Of a stretch of DNA of 64,000 bases, positions 1 through 11,515 are shown piece after piece. This DNA is from Volucella zonaria (Eukaryota > Arthropoda > Insecta > Diptera > Syrphidae): contig CAWYQB010000365.1 of the NCBI GenBank assembly GCA_963966105.1, forward strand, positions 420,736 to 484,735, in the 5' to 3' direction. The stretch's first letter is position 1, and each line of letters opens with the position of its first letter. A program made the translations under genes and the position numbers. The notes under the pieces were generated by a model that was not told the DNA's origin, ran no database searches, and saw nothing but the letters and a program-made list of their open reading frames with translations.

Positions 1-76
1 TGCACCAGAAAAAAGAAAATTCAAAATCTTAAAATGGCTATAACTCCTAAACTAGGCGTCTGCGGGGGTCATATTA
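1..76 (+). repeat. Representative class A monomer (76 bp)
   Basis: Layout by position: 1-8 TGCACCAG; 9-19 A6-G-A4; 20-34 an A-rich stretch whose bases 25-30 are AATCTT here; 35-37 TGG; 38-59 containing CTATAACTCC and the CCTA/TAGG dyad; 60-68 CTGC followed by a G run ending in G5; 69-76 TCATATTA. G+C is 28 of 76. The three diagnostic sites are 9-19 (A6GA4 or A9), 25-30 (AATCTT, AACTTT or AATATT) and 35-37 (TGG or TCG). The remaining positions are identical in the great majority of copies. The A-rich third is strongly strand-asymmetric, with four runs of four or more A on the + strand and no matching T runs. Start phase is arbitrary. Confidence 0.95.
43..59. other. Dyad 1 of the monomer: ACTCCTAAACTAGGCGT
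   Basis: CCTA (46-49) and TAGG (53-56) are a perfect inverted repeat around AAC. After one T/C mismatch the pairing continues with C44-G58 and A43-T59, giving six of seven pairs. It recurs in nearly every monomer. Several private tags break it (CTATTCG, CTAGTCG, CTAAGCG, CTGAAC, CCTAAATTAGG), so it is not absolutely required. A binding-site or hairpin role is inference only. Confidence 0.45.
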
Positions 77-82
77 TGCACC
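67..82. other. Dyad 2 of the monomer: GGTCATATTATGCACC
   Basis: This spans the monomer junction as numbered here. GGT-CAT pairs with ATG-(C)-ACC around ATT, with a single bulged C; the core CATA-T-TATG is a perfect inverted repeat. It is among the best-conserved parts of the array. Occasional changes include ATATCATG, ATTATGGACC and GGTTATATT. The short unit at 11,818 has lost half of it. A protein-binding role is a guess. Confidence 0.45.
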
Positions 83-449
83 AGAAAAAAGAAAATTCAA
101 AATATTAAAATGGCTATAACTCCTAAACTAGGCGTCTGCGGGGGTCATATTATGCACCAGAAAAAAAAATTCAAAACTTTAAAATCGTTATAACTCCTAA
201 ACTAGGCGTCTGCGGGGGTCATATTATGCACCAGAAAAAAAAATTCAAAATCTTAAAATGGCTATAACTCCTAAACTAGGCGTCTGCGGGGGTCATATTA
301 TGCACCAGAAAAAAGAAAATTCAAAATCTTAAAATGGCTATAACTCCTAAACTAGGCGTCTGCGGGGGTCATATTATGCACCAGAAAAAAGAAAATTCAA
401 AACTTTAAAATGGCTATAACTCCTAAACTAGGCGTCTGCGGGGGTCATA

Positions 450-3230
450 TTATGCACCAGAAAAAAAAATTCAAAATATTAAAATGGCTATAACTCCTAA
501 ACTAGGCGTCTGCGGGGGTCATATTATGCACCAGAAAAAAGAAAATTCAAAATCTTAAAATCGCTATAACTCCTAAACTAGGCGTCTGCGGGGGTCATAT
601 TATGCACCAGAAAAAAGAAAATTCAAAACTTTAAAATCGCTATAACTCCTAAACTAGGCGTCTGCGGGGGTCATATTATGCACCAGAAAAAAAAATTCAA
701 AATATTAAAATGGCTATAACTCCTAAACTAGGCGTCTGCGGGGGTCATATTATGCACCAGAAAAAAGAAAATTCAAAATCTTAAAATCGCTATAACTCCT
801 AAACTAGGCGTCTGCGGGGGTCATATTATGCACCAGAAAAAAGAAAATTCAAAATCTTAAAATGGCTATAACTCCTAAACTAGGCGTCTGCGGGGGTCAT
901 ATTATGCACCAGAAAAAAGAAAATTCAAAATCTTAAAATGGCTATAACTCCTAAACTAGGCGTCTGCGGGGGTCATATTATGCACCAGAAAAAAGAAAAT
1001 TCAAAATCTTAAAATGGCTATAACTCCTAAACTAGGCGTCTGCGGGGGTCATATTATGCACCAGAAAAAAGAAAATGCAAAACTTTAAAATCGCTATAAC
1101 TCCTAAACTAGGCGTCTGCGGGGGTCATATTATGCACCAGAAAAAAAAAAATTCAAAATCTTAAAATGGCTATAACTCCTGAACTAGGCGTCTGCGGGTG
1201 TCATATTATGCACCAGAAAAAAAAATTCAAAATATTAAAATGGCTATAACTCCTAAACTAGGCGTCTGCGGGGGTCATATTATGCACCAGAAAAAAGAAA
1301 ATTCAAAATCTTAAAATCGCTATAACTCCTAAACTAGGCGTCTGCGGGGGTCATATTATGCACCAGAAAAAAGAAAATTCAAAATCTTAAAATCGCTATA
1401 ACTCCTAAACTAGGCGTCTGCGGGGGTCATATTATGCACCAGAAAAAAGAAAATTCAAAATCTTAAAATGGCTATAACTCCTAAACTAGGCGTCTGCGGG
1501 GGTCATATTATGCACCAGAAAAAAGAAAATTCAAAATCTTAAAATCGCTATAACTCCTAAACTAGGCGTCTGCGGGGGTCATATTATGCACCAGAAAAAA
1601 GAAAATTCAAAATCTTAAAATGGCTATAACTCCTAAACTAGGCGTCTGCGGGGGTCATATTATGCACCAGAAAAAAAAATTCAAAATATTAAAATGGCTA
1701 TAACTCCTAAACTAGGCGTCTGCGGGGGTCATATTATGCACCAGAAAAAAGAAAATTCAAAATCTTAAAATGGCTATAACTCCTAAACTATGCGTCTGCG
1801 GGGGTCATATTATGCACCAGAAAAAAGAAAATTCAAAATATTAAAATGGCTATAACTCCTAACCTAGGCGTCTGCGGGGGTCATATTATGCACCAGAAAA
1901 AAAAATTCAAAACTTTAAAATCGCTATAACTCCTAAACTAGGCGTCTGCGGGGGTCATATTATGCACCAGAAAAAAAAATTCAAAATCTTAAAATGGCTA
2001 TAACTCCTAAACTAGGCGTCTGCGGGGGTCATATTATGCACCAGAAAAAAAAATTCAAAATCTTAAAATGGCTATAACTCCTAAACTAGGCGTCTGCGGG
2101 GGTCATATTATGCACCAGAAAAAAGAAAATTCAAAATCTTAAAATGGCTATAACTCCTAAACTAGGCGTCTGCGGGGGTCATATTATGCACCAGAAAAAA
2201 GAAAATTCAAAATATTAAAATGGCTATAACTCCTAAACTAGGCGTCTGCGGGGGTCATATTATGCACCAGAAAAAAAAATTCAAAACTTTAAAATCGTTA
2301 TAACTCCTAAACTAGGCGTCTGCGGGGGTCATATTATGCACCAGAAAAAAAAATTCAAAATCTTAAAATGGCTATAACTCCTAAACTAGGCGTCTGCGGG
2401 GGTCATATTATGCACCAGAAAAAAGAAAATTCAAAATCTTAAAATGGCTATAACTCCTAAACTAGGCGTCTGCGGGGGTCATATTATGCACCAGAAAAAA
2501 GAAAATGCAAAACTTTAAAATCGCTATAACTCCTAAACTAGGCGTCTGCGGGGGTCATATTATACACCAGAAAAAAGAAAATTCAAAATCTTAAAATGGC
2601 TATAACTCCTAAACTAGGCGTCTGCGGGGGTCATATTATGCACCAGAAAAAAGAAAATTCAAAATATTAAAATGGCTATAACTCCTAAACTAGGCGTCTG
2701 CGGGGGTCATATTATGCACCAGAAAAAAGAAAATTCAAAATCTTAAAATGGCTATAACTCCTAAACTAGGCGTCTGCGGGGGTCATATTATGCACCAGAA
2801 AAAAGAAAATTCAAAACTTTAAAATCGCTATAACTCCTAAACTAGGCGTCTGCGGGGGTCATATTATGCACCAGAAAAAAGAAAATTCAAAACTTTAAAA
2901 TCGCTATAACTCCTAAATTAGGCGTCTGCGGGGGTCATATTATGCACCAGAAAAAAAAATTCAAAATATTAAAATGGCTATAACTCCTAAACTAGGCGTC
3001 TGCGGGGGTCATATTATGCACCAGAAAAAAGAAAATTCAAAACTTTAAAATCGCTATAACTCCTAAATTAGGCGTCTGCGGGGGTCATATTATGCACCAG
3101 AAAAAAAAATTCAAATATTAAAATGGCTATAACTCCTAAACTAGGCGTCTGCGGGGGTCTTATTATGCACCAGAAAAAAGAAAATTCAAAATCTTAAAAT
3201 GGCTATAACTCCTAAACTAGGCGTCTGCGG
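450..3230 (+). repeat. Higher-order block P, copy 1 (~2.78 kb, about 37 monomers)
   Basis: The order of classes and private tags here recurs at 13,930-16,710 with a constant offset of 13,478 bp. Shared rare tags in the same order are CTGAACTAGG with GGGTGTC (1,181), CTATGCG (1,790), AACCTAGG (1,861), ATCGTTATAAC (2,295), GAAAATGC (2,501), CCTAAATTAGG (2,912 and 3,062) and GGGGGTCTTATT (3,153). A one-base A deletion near 3,114 shifts the offset to 13,479. Monomers on either side of the block do not match, so the edges are fairly sharp. The first ~376 bases of the window also match 2,111-2,486 (offset 2,110), an internal duplication that shares the ATCGTTATAAC tag. Confidence 0.9.
2336..3015 (+). 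repeat. Block Q, copy 1 (part of block P)
   Basis: Class order sA, A, B with GAAAATGC, A, E, A, B, B with CCTAAATTAGG, C. The same order is found at 7,832-8,510 with offset 5,496, checked at the GAAAATGC tag (2,501 and 7,997) and the CCTAAATTAGG tag (2,911 and 8,407). The segment therefore exists three times in the first 16.7 kb, counting the copy inside 13,930-16,710. Confidence 0.85.
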
Positions 3231-5115
3231 GGGTCATATTATGCACCAGAAAAAAAAATTCTAAATATTAAAATGGCTATAACTCCTAAACTAGGCGTCT
3301 GCGGGGGTCATATTATGCACCAGAACAAAGAAAATTCAAAATCTTAAAATCGCTATAACTCCTAAACTAGGCGTCTGCGGGGGTCATATTATGCACCAGA
3401 AAAAAGAAAATTCAAAACTTTATAATCGCTATAGCTCCTAAACTAGGCGTCTGCGGGGGTCATATTATGCACCAGAAAAAAGAAAATTCAAAATCTTAAA
3501 ATGGCTATAACTCCTAAACTAGGCGTCTGCGGGGGTCATATTATGCACCAGAAAAAAGAAAATTCAAAACTTTAAAATCGCTATAACTCCTAAACTAGGC
3601 GTCTGCGGGGGTCATATTATGCACTAGAAAAAAGAAAATTCAAAATCTTAAAATCGCTATAACTCCTAAACTAGGCGTCTGCGGGGGTCATATTATGCAC
3701 CAGAAAAAAGAAAATTCAAAATCTTAAAATGGCTATAACTCCTAAACTAGGCGTCTGCGGGGGTCATATTATGCACCAGAAAAAAAAATTCAAAATATTA
3801 AAATGGCTATAACTCCTAAACTAGGCGTCTGCGGAGGTCATATTATGCACCAGAAAAAAGAAAATTCAAAATCTTAAAATGGCTATAACTCCTAAACTAG
3901 GCGTCTGCGGGGGTCATATTATGCACCAGAAAAAAGAAAATTCAAAATATTAAAATGGCTATAACTCCTAAACTAAGCGTCTGCGGGGGTCATATTATGG
4001 ACCAGAAAAAAGAAAATTCAAAACTTTAAAATCGCTATAACTCCTAAACTAGGCGTCTGCGGGGGTCATATTATGCACCAGAAAAAAAAATTCAAAATCT
4101 TAAAATGGCTATAACTCCTAAACTAGGCGTCTGCGGGGGTCATATTATGCACCAGAAAAAAAAATTCAAAATCTTAAAATGGCTATAACTCCTAAACTAG
4201 GCGTCTGCGGGGGTCATATTATGCACCAGAAAAAAGAAAATTCAAAATCTTAAAATGGCTATAACTCCTAAACTAGGCGTCTGCGGGGGTCATATTATGC
4301 ACCAGAAAAAAAAATTCAAAATATTAAAATGGCTATAACTCCTAAACTAGGCGTCAGCGGGGGTCATATTATGCACCAGAAAAAAAAATTCAAAATATTA
4401 AAATGGCTATAACTCCTAAACTAGGCGTCTGCGGGGGTCATATTATGCACCAGAAAAAAGAAAATTCAAAATCTTAAAATGGCTATAACTCCTAAACTAG
4501 GCGTCTGCGGGGGTCATATTATGCACCAGAAAAAAGAAAATTCAAAACTTTAAAATCGCTATAACTCCTAAACTAGGCGTCTGCGGGGGTCATATTATGC
4601 ACCAGAAAAAAAAATTCAAAATCTTAAAATGGCTATAACTCCTAAACTAGGCGTCTGCGGGGGTCATATTATGCACTAAAAAAAAAAATTCAAAATCTTA
4701 AAATGGCTATAACTCCTAAACTAGGCGTCTGCGCTGGTCATATTATGCACCAGAAAAAAGAAAATTCAAAATCTTAAAATGGCTATAACTCCTAAACTAG
4801 GCGTCTGCGGGGGTCATATTATGCACCAGAAAAAAAAATTCAAAATATTAAAATGGCTATAACTCCTAAACTAGGCGTCTGCGGGGGTCATATTATGCAC
4901 CAGAAAAAAGAAAATTCAAAATATTAAAATGGCTATAACTCCTAAACTAGGCGTCTGCGGGGGTCATATTATGCACCAGAAAAAAGAAAATTCAAAACTT
5001 TAAAATCGCTATAACTCCTAAACTAGGCGTCTGCGGGGGTCATATTATGCCCAAGAAAAAAAAATTCAAAATCTTAAAATGGCTATAACTCCTAAACTAG
5101 GCGTCTGCGGGGGTC
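3010..5115 (+). repeat. Higher-order block R, copy 1 (~2.1 kb)
   Basis: The order B(AAATTAGG), C(GTCTTATT), A, C(TTCTAAATATT), D(AGAACAAAG), B(TATAATCGCTATAGC), A, B, D(GCACTAG), A, C(GCGGAGG), A, E(CTAAGCG), B(ATTATGGACC), sA, sA, A, C(GTCAGCG), C, A, B, sA, GCACTAAA/GCGCTGG monomer, A, C, E, B, sA(GCCCAAG) recurs at 9,410-11,515 at +6,400/6,401. The last 1.57 kb (3,545-5,115) occurs a third time at 5,953-7,523. Confidence 0.9.
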
Positions 5116-5952
5116 ATATTATGCACCAGAAAAAAGAAAATTCAAAATCTTAAAATGGCTATAACTCCTAAACTAGGCGTCTGCGGGGGTCATATTATGC
5201 ACCAGAAAAAAGAAAATTCAAAACTTTAAAATCGCTATAACTCCTAAACTAGGCGTCTGCGGGGGTCATATTATGCACTAGAAAAAAGAAAATTCAAAAT
5301 CTTAAAATCGCTATAACTCCTAAACTAGGCGTCTGCGGGGGTCATATTATGCACCAGAAAAAAAAATTCAAAATATTAAAATGGCTATAACTCCTAAACT
5401 AGGCGTCTGCGGGGGTCATATTATGCACCAGAAAAAAGAAAATTCAAAATCTTAAAATGGCTATAACTCCTAAACTAGGCGTCTGCGGGGGTCATATTAT
5501 GCACCAGAAAAAAAAATTCAAAATATTAAAATGGCTATAACTCCTAAACTAGGCGTCTGCGGGGGTCATATTATGCACCAGAAAAAAGAAAATTCAAAAT
5601 ATTAAAATGGCTATAACTCCTAAACTAGGCGTCTGCGGGGGTCATATTATGCACCAGAAAAAAGAAAATTCAAAACTTTAAAATCGCTATAACTCCTAAA
5701 CTAGGCGTCTGCGGGGGTCATATTATGCCCAAGAAAAAAAAATTCAAAATCTTAAAATGGCTATAACTCCTAAACTAGGCGTCTGCGGGGGTCATATTAT
5801 GCACCAGAAAAAAGAAAATTCAAAATATTAAAATGGCTATAACTCCTAAACTAGGCGTCTGCGGGGGTCATATTATGCACCAGAAAAAAGAAAATTCAAA
5901 ATATTAAAATGGCTATAACTCCTAAACTAGGCGTCTGCGGGGGTCATATTAT

Positions 5953-7523
5953 GCACCAGAAAAAAGAAAATTCAAAACTTTAAAATCGCTATAACTCCTA
6001 AACTAGGCGTCTGCGGGGGTCATATTATGCACTAGAAAAAAGAAAATTCAAAATCTTAAAATCGCTATAACTCCTAAACTAGGCGTCTGCGGGGGTCATA
6101 TTATGCACCAGAAAAAAGAAAATTCAAAATCTTAAAATGGCTATAACTCCTAAACTAGGCGTCTGCGGGGGTCATATTATGCACCAGAAAAAAAAATTCA
6201 AAATATTAAAATGGCTATAACTCCTAAACTAGGCGTCTGCGGAGGTCATATTATGCACCAGAAAAAAGAAAATTCAAAATCTTAAAATGGCTATAACTCC
6301 TAAACTAGGCGTCTGCGGGGGTCATATTATGCACCAGAAAAAAGAAAATTCAAAATATTAAAATGGCTATAACTCCTAAACTAAGCGTCTGCGGGGGTCA
6401 TATTATGGACCAGAAAAAAGAAAATTCAAAACTTTAAAATCGCTATAACTCCTAAACTAGGCGTCTGCGGGGGTCATATTATGCACCAGAAAAAAAAATT
6501 CAAAATCTTAAAATGGCTATAACTCCTAAACTAGGCGTCTGCGGGGGTCATATTATGCACCAGAAAAAAAAATTCAAAATCTTAAAATGGCTATAACTCC
6601 TAAACTAGGCGTCTGCGGGGGTCATATTATGCACCAGAAAAAAGAAAATTCAAAATCTTAAAATGGCTATAACTCCTAAACTAGGCGTCTGCGGGGGTCA
6701 TATTATGCACCAGAAAAAAAAATTCAAAATATTAAAATGGCTATAACTCCTAAACTAGGCGTCAGCGGGGGTCATATTATGCACCAGAAAAAAAAATTCA
6801 AAATATTAAAATGGCTATAACTCCTAAACTAGGCGTCTGCGGGGGTCATATTATGCACCAGAAAAAAGAAAATTCAAAATCTTAAAATGGCTATAACTCC
6901 TAAACTAGGCGTCTGCGGGGGTCATATTATGCACCAGAAAAAAGAAAATTCAAAACTTTAAAATCGCTATAACTCCTAAACTAGGCGTCTGCGGGGGTCA
7001 TATTATGCACCAGAAAAAAAAATTCAAAATCTTAAAATGGCTATAACTCCTAAACTAGGCGTCTGCGGGGGTCATATTATGCACTAAAAAAAAAAATTCA
7101 AAATCTTAAAATGGCTATAACTCCTAAACTAGGCGTCTGCGCTGGTCATATTATGCACCAGAAAAAAGAAAATTCAAAATCTTAAAATGGCTATAACTCC
7201 TAAACTAGGCGTCTGCGGGGGTCATATTATGCACCAGAAAAAAAAATTCAAAATATTAAAATGGCTATAACTCCTAAACTAGGCGTCTGCGGGGGTCATA
7301 TTATGCACCAGAAAAAAGAAAATTCAAAATATTAAAATGGCTATAACTCCTAAACTAGGCGTCTGCGGGGGTCATATTATGCACCAGAAAAAAGAAAATT
7401 CAAAACTTTAAAATCGCTATAACTCCTAAACTAGGCGTCTGCGGGGGTCATATTATGCCCAAGAAAAAAAAATTCAAAATCTTAAAATGGCTATAACTCC
7501 TAAACTAGGCGTCTGCGGGGGTC
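5953..7523 (+). repeat. Block R core, additional copy (1.57 kb)
   Basis: Offset +2,408 from 3,545-5,115, confirmed at CTAAGCG (3,973/6,381), GCGCTGG (4,731/7,139) and GCCCAAG (5,050/7,458). It contains GCACTAG, GCGGAGG, ATTATGGACC and GTCAGCG in the same order, and lacks the earlier part of block R (AGAACAAAG and TATAATCG monomers). It is preceded by a short duplicate of the end of block R: 5,728 repeats the GCCCAAG tag 678 bp after 5,050. Confidence 0.88.
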
Positions 7524-9410
7524 ATATTATGCACTAAAAAAAAAAAATTCAAAATCTTAAAATGGCTATAACTCCTAAACTAGGCGTCTGCGCTGGTCAT
7601 ATTATGCACCAGAAAAAAGAAAATTCAAAATCTTAAAATGGCTATAACTCCTAAACTAGGCGTCTGCGGGGGTCATATTATGCACCAGAAAAAAGAAAAT
7701 TCAAAATCTTAAAATGGCTATAACTCCTAAACTAGGCGTCTGCGGGGGTCATATTATGCACCAGAAAAAAGAAAATTCAAAATCTTAAAATGGCTATAAC
7801 TCCTAAACTAGGCGTCTGCGGGGGTCATATTATGCACCAGAAAAAAAAATTCAAAATCTTAAAATGGCTATAACTCCTAAACTAGGCGTCTGCGGGGGTC
7901 ATATTATGCACCAGAAAAAAGAAAATTCAAAATCTTAAAATGGCTATAACTCCTAAACTAGGCGTCTGCGGGGGTCATATTATGCACCAGAAAAAAGAAA
8001 ATGCAAAACTTTAAAATCGCTATAACTCCTAAACTAGGCGTCTGCGGGGGTCATATTATGCACCAGAAAAAAGAAAATTCAAAATCTTAAAATGGCTATA
8101 ACTCCTAAACTAGGCGTCTGCGGGGGTCATATTATGCACCAGAAAAAAGAAAATTCAAAATATTAAAATGGCTATAACTCCTAAACTAGGCGTCTGCGGG
8201 GGTCATATTATGCACCAGAAAAAAGAAAATTCAAAATCTTAAAATGGCTATAACTCCTAAACTAGGCGTCTGCGGGGGTCATATTATGCACCAGAAAAAA
8301 GAAAATTCAAAACTTTAAAATCGCTATAACTCCTAAACTAGGCGTCTGCGGGGGTCATATTATGCACCAGAAAAAAGAAAATTCAAAACTTTAAAATCGC
8401 TATAACTCCTAAATTAGGCGTCTGCGGGGGTCATATTATGCACCAGAAAAAAAAATTCAAAATATTAAAATGGCTATAACTCCTAAACTAGGCGTCTGCG
8501 GGGGTCATATTATGCACCAGAAAAAAGAAAATTCAAAACTTTAAAATCGCTATAACTCCTAAACTAGGCGTCTGCGGGGGTCATATTATGCACCAGAAAA
8601 AAAAATTCAAAATCTTAAAATGGCTATAACTCCTAAACTAGGCGTCTGCGGGGGTCATATTATGCACTAAAAAAAAAAATTCAAAATCTTTAAATGGCTA
8701 TAACTCCTAAACTAGGCGTCTGCGCTGGTCATATTATGCACCAGAAAAAAGAAAATTCAAAATCTTAAAATGGCTATAACTCCTAAACTAGGCGTCTGCG
8801 GGGGTCATATTATGCACCAGAAAAAAAAATTCAAAATATTAAAATGGCTATAACTCCTAAACTAGGCGTCTGCGGGGGTCATATTATGCACCAGAAAAAA
8901 GAAAATTCAAAATATTAAAATGGCTATAACTCCTAAACTAGGCGTCTGCGGGGGTCATATTATGCACCAGAAAAAAGAAAATTCAAAACTTTAAAATCGC
9001 TATAACTCCTAAACTAGGCGTCTGCGGGGGTCATATTATGCCCAAGAAAAAAAAATTCAAAATCTTAAAATGGCTATAACTCCTAAACTAGGCGTCTGCG
9101 GGGGTCATATTATGCACTAAAAAAAAAAAATTCAAAATCTTAAAATGGCTATAACTCCTAAACTAGGCGTCTGCGCTGGTCATATTATGCACCAGAAAAA
9201 AGAAAATTCAAAATCTTAAAATGGCTATAACTCCTAAACTAGGCGTCTGCGGGGGTCATATTATGCACCAGAAAAAAGAAAATTCAAAATCTTAAAATGG
9301 CTATAACTCCTAAACTAGGCGTCTGCGGGGGTCATATTATGCACCAGAAAAAAGAAAATTCAAAATCTTAAAATGGCTATAACTCCTAAACTAGGCGTCT
9401 GCGGGGGTCA
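6950..9410 (+). repeat. Two copies of a GCGCTGG-family block, 1,583 bp apart
   Basis: B, sA, GCACTAAA/GCGCTGG monomer, A, C, E, B, sA(GCCCAAG), second GCACTAAA/GCGCTGG monomer, A, A, A occurs from about 6,950 and again from about 8,530. GCGCTGG tags fall at 7,139 and 7,590 in the first copy and at 8,722 and 9,173 in the second, both pairs 1,583 bp apart. Block Q copy 2 lies between them. Confidence 0.82.
7832..8510 (+). repeat. Block Q, copy 2
   Basis: Same monomer order and tags as 2,336-3,015 at +5,496. It ends where the next B monomer is standard instead of carrying CCTAAATTAGG. It is embedded between two stretches of the GCACTAAA/GCGCTGG family. Confidence 0.83.
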
Positions 9411-11515
9411 TATTATGCACCAGAAAAAAGAAAATTCAAAACTTTAAAATCGCTATAACTCCTAAATTAGGCGTCTGCGGGGGTCATATTATGCACCAGA
9501 AAAAAAAATTCAAAATATTAAAATGGCTATAACTCCTAAACTAGGCGTCTGCGGGGGTCTTATTATGCACCAGAAAAAAGAAAATTCAAAATCTTAAAAT
9601 GGCTATAACTCCTAAACTAGGCGTTTGCGGGGGTCATATTATGCACCAGAAAAAAAAATTCTAAATATTAAAATGGCTATAACTCCTAAACTAGGCGTCT
9701 GCGGGGGTCATATTATGCACCAGAACAAAGAAAATTCAAAATCTTAAAATCGCTATAACTCCTAAACTAGGCGTCTGCGGGGGTCATATTATGCACCAGA
9801 AAAAAGAAAATTCAAAACTTTATAATCGCTATAGCTCCTAAACTAGGCGTCTGCGGGGGTCATATTATGCACCAGAAAAAAGAAAATTCAAAATCTTAAA
9901 ATGGCTATAACTCCTAAACTAGGCGTCTGCGGGGGTCATATTATGCACCAGAAAAAAGAAAATTTAAAACTTTAAAATCGCTATAACTCCTAAACTAGGC
10001 GTCTGCGGGGGTCATATTATGCACTAGAAAAAAGAAAATTCAAAATCTTAAAATCGCTATAACTCCTAAACTAGGCGTCTGCGGGGGTCATATTATGCAC
10101 CAGAAAAAAGAAAATTCAAAATCTTAAAATGGCTATAACTCCTAAACTAGGCGTCTGCGGGGGTCATATTATGCACCAGAAAAAAAAATTCAAAATATTA
10201 AAATGGCTATAACTCCTAAACTAGGCGTCTGCGGAGGTCATATTATGCACCAGAAAAAAGAAAATTCAAAATCTTAAAATGGCTATAACTCCTAAACTAG
10301 GCGTCTGCGGGGGTCATATTATGCACCAGAAAAAAGAAAATTCAAAATATTAAAATGGCTATAACTCCTAAACTAAGCGTCTGCGGGGGTCATATTATGG
10401 ACCAGAAAAAAGAAAATTCAAAACTTTAAAATCGCTATAACTCCTAAACTAGGCGTCTGCGGGGGTCATATTATGCACCAGAAAAAAAAATTCAAAATCT
10501 TAAAATGGCTATAACTCCTAAACTAGGCGTCTGCGGGGGTCATATTATGCACCAGAAAAAAAAATTCAAAATCTTAAAATGGCTATAACTCCTAAACTAG
10601 GCGTCTGCGGGGGTCATATTATGCACCAGAAAAAAGAAAATTCAAAATCTTAAAATGGCTATAACTCCTAAACTAGGCGTCTGCGGGGGTCATATTATGC
10701 ACCAGAAAAAAAAATTCAAAATATTAAAATGGCTATAACTCCTAAACTAGGCGTCAGCGGGGGTCATATTATGCACCAGAAAAAAAAATTCAAAATATTA
10801 AAATGGCTATAACTCCTAAACTAGGCGTCTGCGGGGGTCATATTATGCACCAGAAAAAAGAAAATTCAAAATCTTAAAATGGCTATAACTCCTAAACTAG
10901 GCGTCTGCGGGGGTCATATTATGCACCAGAAAAAAGAAAATTCAAAACTTTAAAATCGCTATAACTCCTAAACTAGGCGTCTGCGGGGGTCATATTATGC
11001 ACCAGAAAAAAAAATTCAAAATCTTAAAATGGCTATAACTCCTAAACTAGGCGTCTGCGGGGGTCATATTATGCACTAAAAAAAAAAAATTCAAAATCTT
11101 AAAATGGCTATAACTCCTAAACTAGGCGTCTGCGCTGGTCATATTATGCACCAGAAAAAAGAAAATTCAAAATCTTAAAATGGCTATAACTCCTAAACTA
11201 GGCGTCTGCGGGGGTCATATTATGCACCAGAAAAAAAAATTCAAAATATTAAAATGGCTATAACTCCTAAACTAGGCGTCTGCGGGGGTCATATTATGCA
11301 CCAGAAAAAAGAAAATTCAAAATATTAAAATGGCTATAACTCCTAAACTAGGCGTCTGCGGGGGTCATATTATGCACCAGAAAAAAGAAAATTCAAAACT
11401 TTAAAATCGCTATAACTCCTAAACTAGGCGTCTGCGGGGGTCATATTATGCCCAAGAAAAAAAAATTCAAAATCTTAAAATGGCTATAACTCCTAAACTA
11501 GGCGTCTGCGGGGGT
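9410..11515 (+). repeat. Higher-order block R, copy 2
   Basis: Full-length copy of 3,010-5,115 at +6,400, with AGAACAAAG (9,723), TATAATCGCTATAGC (about 9,821), GCACTAG, GCGGAGG, CTAAGCG (10,373), ATTATGGACC, GTCAGCG, GCGCTGG (11,132) and GCCCAAG (11,449). Private changes are GCGTTTGCG near 9,622 and AATTTAAAAC near 9,961. The A-run of the GCACTAAA monomer is one base longer than in copy 1. Confidence 0.9.

Noticed and set aside
38..48. TATA-like promoter in GGCTATAACTCC
   Set aside because: It is present in every monomer with no initiator, downstream gene or other promoter element; satellite transcription is possible but not shown.
41..56. Telomere-like CCTAAAC within each monomer
   Set aside because: It is a single occurrence per 76 bp, not a tandem CCCTAAA or TTAGG run, so it does not indicate telomeric repeats.
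60..70. G-quadruplex from the G5 run
   Set aside because: Only one G run of three or more occurs per 76 bp, so no local four-run motif exists.
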